From NCBI GenBank assembly GCA_017436185.1, contig JAFSDP010000018.1, positions 62,001 to 126,000 on the forward strand: a DNA stretch of 64,000 nt, written 5' to 3'. Numbering within the stretch: position 1 is the first letter of the stretch; the number at the start of each line of letters is the position of its first letter. The notes under the pieces are model-generated. The model saw nothing but the letters and a program-made list of their open reading frames with translations, was not told the origin of the DNA and did no database searches. This DNA is from Alistipes sp. GTDB lineage: Bacteria > Bacteroidota > Bacteroidia > Bacteroidales > Rikenellaceae. Shown one piece after another: positions 61,666-64,000 of the stretch. Both the position numbers and the translations under genes were made by a program.

Positions 61666-63312
61666 ATGCGCTTTTTAACCACCGTTTTGCTTTTGTTGTT
61701 GGCTGTTTCGTGCCGGCAGGCTGCCCGCGACACCGTTGCTCGGGCCGATATGCTGTTGTCCGACCAACCCGATAGTGCCCTTGCCCTGCTTGAGGGGCTC
61801 GATTTTCATCGGCTGCACGGTCGTCGGCTGCGTGCCCACTACGCCTTGACGCATACCGTTGCCCTCGACAAGAACTATATCGACTCCGACAACGACTCGC
61901 TCTTCCGCTACGCCTTCGACTACTATAGCCGCCACCGTGACGACTCCCTCCGCTCGTTGGCCCACTACTATCGGGGACGTATCTACCAAAACGGAACGCA
62001 ATATCGCCTGGCCACCGAGTCCTACCTGACGGCCCTGCACCACCTCGACACCACCCGCAGCCACTACCGTACGGGGCTTGTCTATTCGCGCCTGGGCGAA
62101 ATGTATCGCGATCAATACAATTTCAACTCGGCCCTCGACTACTTCCACCGTGCCCTCGATGCCTACACCTCGGCCCGTGCCGAGGTTGCCTGCTATATGA
62201 CAATGGGGGAGTTGGGCTATGCACACTATAAACTCAAAAACTACCATCAAGCCGAAGATTGGTATAACCAAGCATTGCAGAAAGCAGAGAAATATGCTGA
62301 TAGCTTTAATGCTCCTATTTATATTAGCCATATGGCTTCTCTATATAGCGATATGAATCAAAATGAAAAGGCTCTCCATCTTCTTCGTTCATTAGCTACA
62401 AATTATCCTGAGTCCGTTACAGAAAACTATTATCTTACTCAGGCAAAGGTCTATTTGTATGATACGAATCTTCAGGCCGCAAAGTCAGCATTTTTGCAAT
62501 CCAAACTTTGTGGGAAGGGTGATAATATCTATTCAAACTTGTTGGGGATAAATATTTCACTTTTTGAAAATAATACTCAGCAGGCGGGATACTATATCCG
62601 TCGTTACATCCTCCAATCGGATTCGGTAATGTGCGTAACCCTCCAAACGACCATTGATGCAGCCGAGCGACAATTCTATGCCGAACAAAATGCCCATAAC
62701 CAATACAGACTCAGGGTTCGTAAATGTGGAGAAGCGATAGCAGTTCTCTTACTGCTCATTGTGACCGGCTTTGTGTTTTATCTCTATCGGCTTCAAACCA
62801 AACGCCGTGAACAAAAGATTTATAACTATATGGCTATCGTTGAGGAGTTAAAAAAACAATACAACGATTTAGGGCGAAAACTGCAGATTAAGGAGGGAAA
62901 TGAACAACTTTACAAGCAGGCACTTTCGAGCCATTTCACACTGCTCGACGATTTGTGTTTGCACTTTTTCGAGCGTTCCACCACTGCTCTGCAACAAGCT
63001 AATATCTATAAAGAGGTACGGACTCGATTAAACAGTTTGGCCAACCACGAAGAGGTGGACGAGGAGTTGAATGCAATCGTCAATACGTTGCACAACAATG
63101 TGATGAATCGCCTCACCGAACAACTCCCCAAAATCAAAGGGGTCGATTTGCACTTCTTGCGATTGTTGCTTGCCGGTTTTTCGCCCCAAGTCATCAGCCT
63201 GATTTTGGAAGATAGTGTACACAATATGTACGCACGAAAAAACAGAATCAAAATGAAGATTGTGCGCTCTGATGCACCCGATAAAGAGGAGTTTTTGCGT
63301 CTATTCGATTAG
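61666..63312 (+). CDS. TPR transmembrane regulator with C-terminal LuxR-like helix-turn-helix
   Basis: 548 residues from ATG 61666 (MRFLTTVLLLLLAVSC, a lipobox-like start). TPRs fill ~20-340 (RLGEMYRDQYNFNSALDYFH, YKLKNYHQAEDWYNQALQKA). A membrane helix lies at ~365-385 (AIAVLLLLIVTGFVFYLYRL), then a coiled coil and a C-terminal domain with VDLHFLRLLLAGFSPQVISL followed by ILEDSVHNMYARKNRIKMKI, a LuxR/GerE-like helix-turn-helix. This architecture is widespread in Bacteroidetes as single-chain membrane regulators. The DNA changes from GC-rich to AT-rich near 62215, inside the TPRs. It probably regulates the DUF3244 gene and lipoprotein gene downstream. Confidence 0.8.
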   Translation: MRFLTTVLLLLLAVSCRQAARDTVARADMLLSDQPDSALALLEGLDFHRLHGRRLRAHYALTHTVALDKNYIDSDNDSLFRYAFDYYSRHRDDSLRSLAHYYRGRIYQNGTQYRLATESYLTALHHLDTTRSHYRTGLVYSRLGEMYRDQYNFNSALDYFHRALDAYTSARAEVACYMTMGELGYAHYKLKNYHQAEDWYNQALQKAEKYADSFNAPIYISHMASLYSDMNQNEKALHLLRSLATNYPESVTENYYLTQAKVYLYDTNLQAAKSAFLQSKLCGKGDNIYSNLLGINISLFENNTQQAGYYIRRYILQSDSVMCVTLQTTIDAAERQFYAEQNAHNQYRLRVRKCGEAIAVLLLLIVTGFVFYLYRLQTKRREQKIYNYMAIVEELKKQYNDLGRKLQIKEGNEQLYKQALSSHFTLLDDLCLHFFERSTTALQQANIYKEVRTRLNSLANHEEVDEELNAIVNTLHNNVMNRLTEQLPKIKGVDLHFLRLLLAGFSPQVISLILEDSVHNMYARKNRIKMKIVRSDAPDKEEFLRLFD

Positions 63313-63367
63313 TATTCAGGTGGTTGCGATGTGCCGTTGATTATATTGCTGATTATCAGCAGTTTAC

Positions 63368-63409
63368 AAGAACGATGAGATTTTTGCAATTTCATCGTTC
63401 TTTATTTTG
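63368..63409 (+). terminator. Terminator after the TPR regulator
   Basis: AAGAACGATGA (63368-63378) pairs with TCATCGTTCTT (63392-63402), followed by a T-rich tail. Confidence 0.75.
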
Positions 63410-63486
63410 TTGATTGTCAGCTATTTGTTGATTCGGTCGATGAGATTTTTTTGCGTTAAAAATTTCGTACAAGGGGTCTTTGTGTC

Positions 63487-63494
63487 TAATTTTG
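63487..63494 (+). promoter_or_regulatory. -7 box upstream of the DUF3244 gene
   Basis: TAATTTTG; a TTTC at 63463-63466 stands 20 bp upstream as an imperfect -33 element. Confidence 0.5.
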
Positions 63495-63516
63495 TACAAA
63501 CAAAAATCTTAAAACT

Positions 63517-63875
63517 ATGCGCAATTTTCTGTTGATTATTTTTGCACTCTTAATTTGTTGTACGCAGAGGATCCTCCTCAAGTGCCGAACGAAGTAATTA
63601 TTGGTAAATTGGATAAACCCAGAGGTCCTCGTTCGCTGACCGAGGTGGTTGCCTATGCACACGTGGCGACGAATACCGTAGAGGTGTCGTTTGTGGCACC
63701 GATGGGCGAGGTGACCCTCTATCTGACCGGCGAGAGCGGTGTGGTCGATATGGCGGTCGTGGATAGTGCCACCGAGAATGCCACACTCTTGCTCGACGAC
63801 ACCGCCTCGGGCAACTACACCATTACCTTGGTCGATGCACTTGGCAACGAATATAGTGGTGCATTCAGCCGCTAA
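63517..63875 (+). pseudogene. DUF3244-like secreted protein with a frameshift in its signal peptide
   Basis: An ATG at 63517 encodes a good signal peptide MRNFLLIIFALLI, but that frame soon ends in TAA. The mature part, LYAEDPPQVPNEVIIGKLDK then PRGPRSLTEVVAYAHVATNT, GEVTLYLTGESGVVDMAVVD and GNYTITLVDALGNEYSGAF, is in another frame from about 63555 to 63875. It looks like a DUF3244 protein. The two frames differ by one base near 63553-63560. This may be a real mutation, a sequencing error or a frameshift needed for expression. DUF3244 genes are often beside secreted C10-type peptidase genes in Bacteroidetes (family knowledge). Confidence 0.65.
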
Positions 63876-63923
63876 CTGCGCTAAACACACCTATATTATA
63901 TACTAACCTTATAACTTTCCTCA

Positions 63924-64000
63924 ATGAAACAATTTTACTTAATGTTGTTTGCGGCTTGTGCGCTATTGTGCAGTTGCTCGCAAATGGATGAGTCGGTAGC
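63924..64000 (+). CDS. Lipoprotein, cut by window end
   Basis: ATG 63924 opens MKQFYLMLFAACALLCSCSQ, a lipoprotein signal with a lipobox at LLCSC, continuing with MDESV to the window edge. Only 25 codons are visible. Position after the DUF3244 gene suggests it belongs to the same secreted-protein locus; a C10-family peptidase would be a reasonable guess but nothing in the visible part proves it. Confidence 0.75.
   Translation, partial: MKQFYLMLFAACALLCSCSQMDESV

Overview
The window looks like a chromosomal segment of a gut-type Bacteroidales bacterium, most likely Alistipes or a close Rikenellaceae relative (inference). The reasons are a coding GC content that looks well above 50%, Bacteroidetes-type promoters (TTTG, 19-20 bp, TAnnTTTG) instead of Shine-Dalgarno-driven starts, many TonB-dependent outer-membrane proteins, a sufBCDS operon, a 311-residue NusB and DUF4294/DUF3244 families. 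There are no rRNA genes, no complete insertion sequence, no CRISPR array and one tRNA (Gln, TTG).

Layout. 1-8.2 kb (minus strand): a DUF2156 acyltransferase-like protein, nadC, a TonB receptor with an atypical LuxR regulator, a DUF4062-TPR protein bracketed by inverted AT-rich repeats, rlmH and a secreted GH2-like pseudoenzyme. 8.3-13.5 kb: asnS, rpoN, a small regulator/membrane-protein pair, an acetyltransferase and a PAP2-like membrane protein. 13.5-17.2 kb (minus): a HAD-like hydrolase and an isolated Wzc/Wza polysaccharide export pair. 17.4-21.3 kb: a cytoplasmic GH13 enzyme and an outer-membrane barrel receptor. 21.6-31.7 kb (plus): a housekeeping run of plsC, parE, parC, aroK, murI, ftsK and a LolA-like gene. 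31.7-33.8 kb: an accessory island with a structured leader, two tandem DUF1566-type proteins that look like diversity-generating retroelement (DGR) targets, and a composite palindromic repeat. 33.8-48.8 kb (plus): gyrA, a TPR protein, sufBCDS, tmk, a DoxX/MauE-type membrane protein, and a TPR protein overlapping a beta-barrel protein. 48.9-55.3 kb (minus): a surface lipoprotein, its TonB receptor and nusB. 55.4-57.3 kb: tRNA-Gln, repeats, an AT-rich Imm11-like orphan immunity gene and a thioesterase. 57.3-61.6 kb (plus): a DUF4294 gene, ffh, metX and a homoserine dehydrogenase gene. 61.6-64 kb: a mosaic TPR membrane regulator, a frameshifted DUF3244 gene and a truncated lipoprotein gene.

The most interesting signal is the pair at 32.1-33.3 kb. 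Over 85 codons the two copies differ at 10 codons, all nonsynonymous, with no silent change. In the last 39 codons, 17 codons are replaced, 14 of them keeping the third base, inside a fixed YWSS...VRAVS.F lectin-like frame. This is the pattern left by adenine-specific mutagenic retrohoming. No reverse transcriptase or template repeat is in the window, so they would be trans targets.

A second theme is a roughly 30-bp AT-rich repeat that occurs four times as an inverted pair. The pairs enclose the DUF4062 gene, a terminator, the GGTC palindrome, and the GGTC array with the Imm11-like gene. This suggests a non-autonomous element or cassette boundary.
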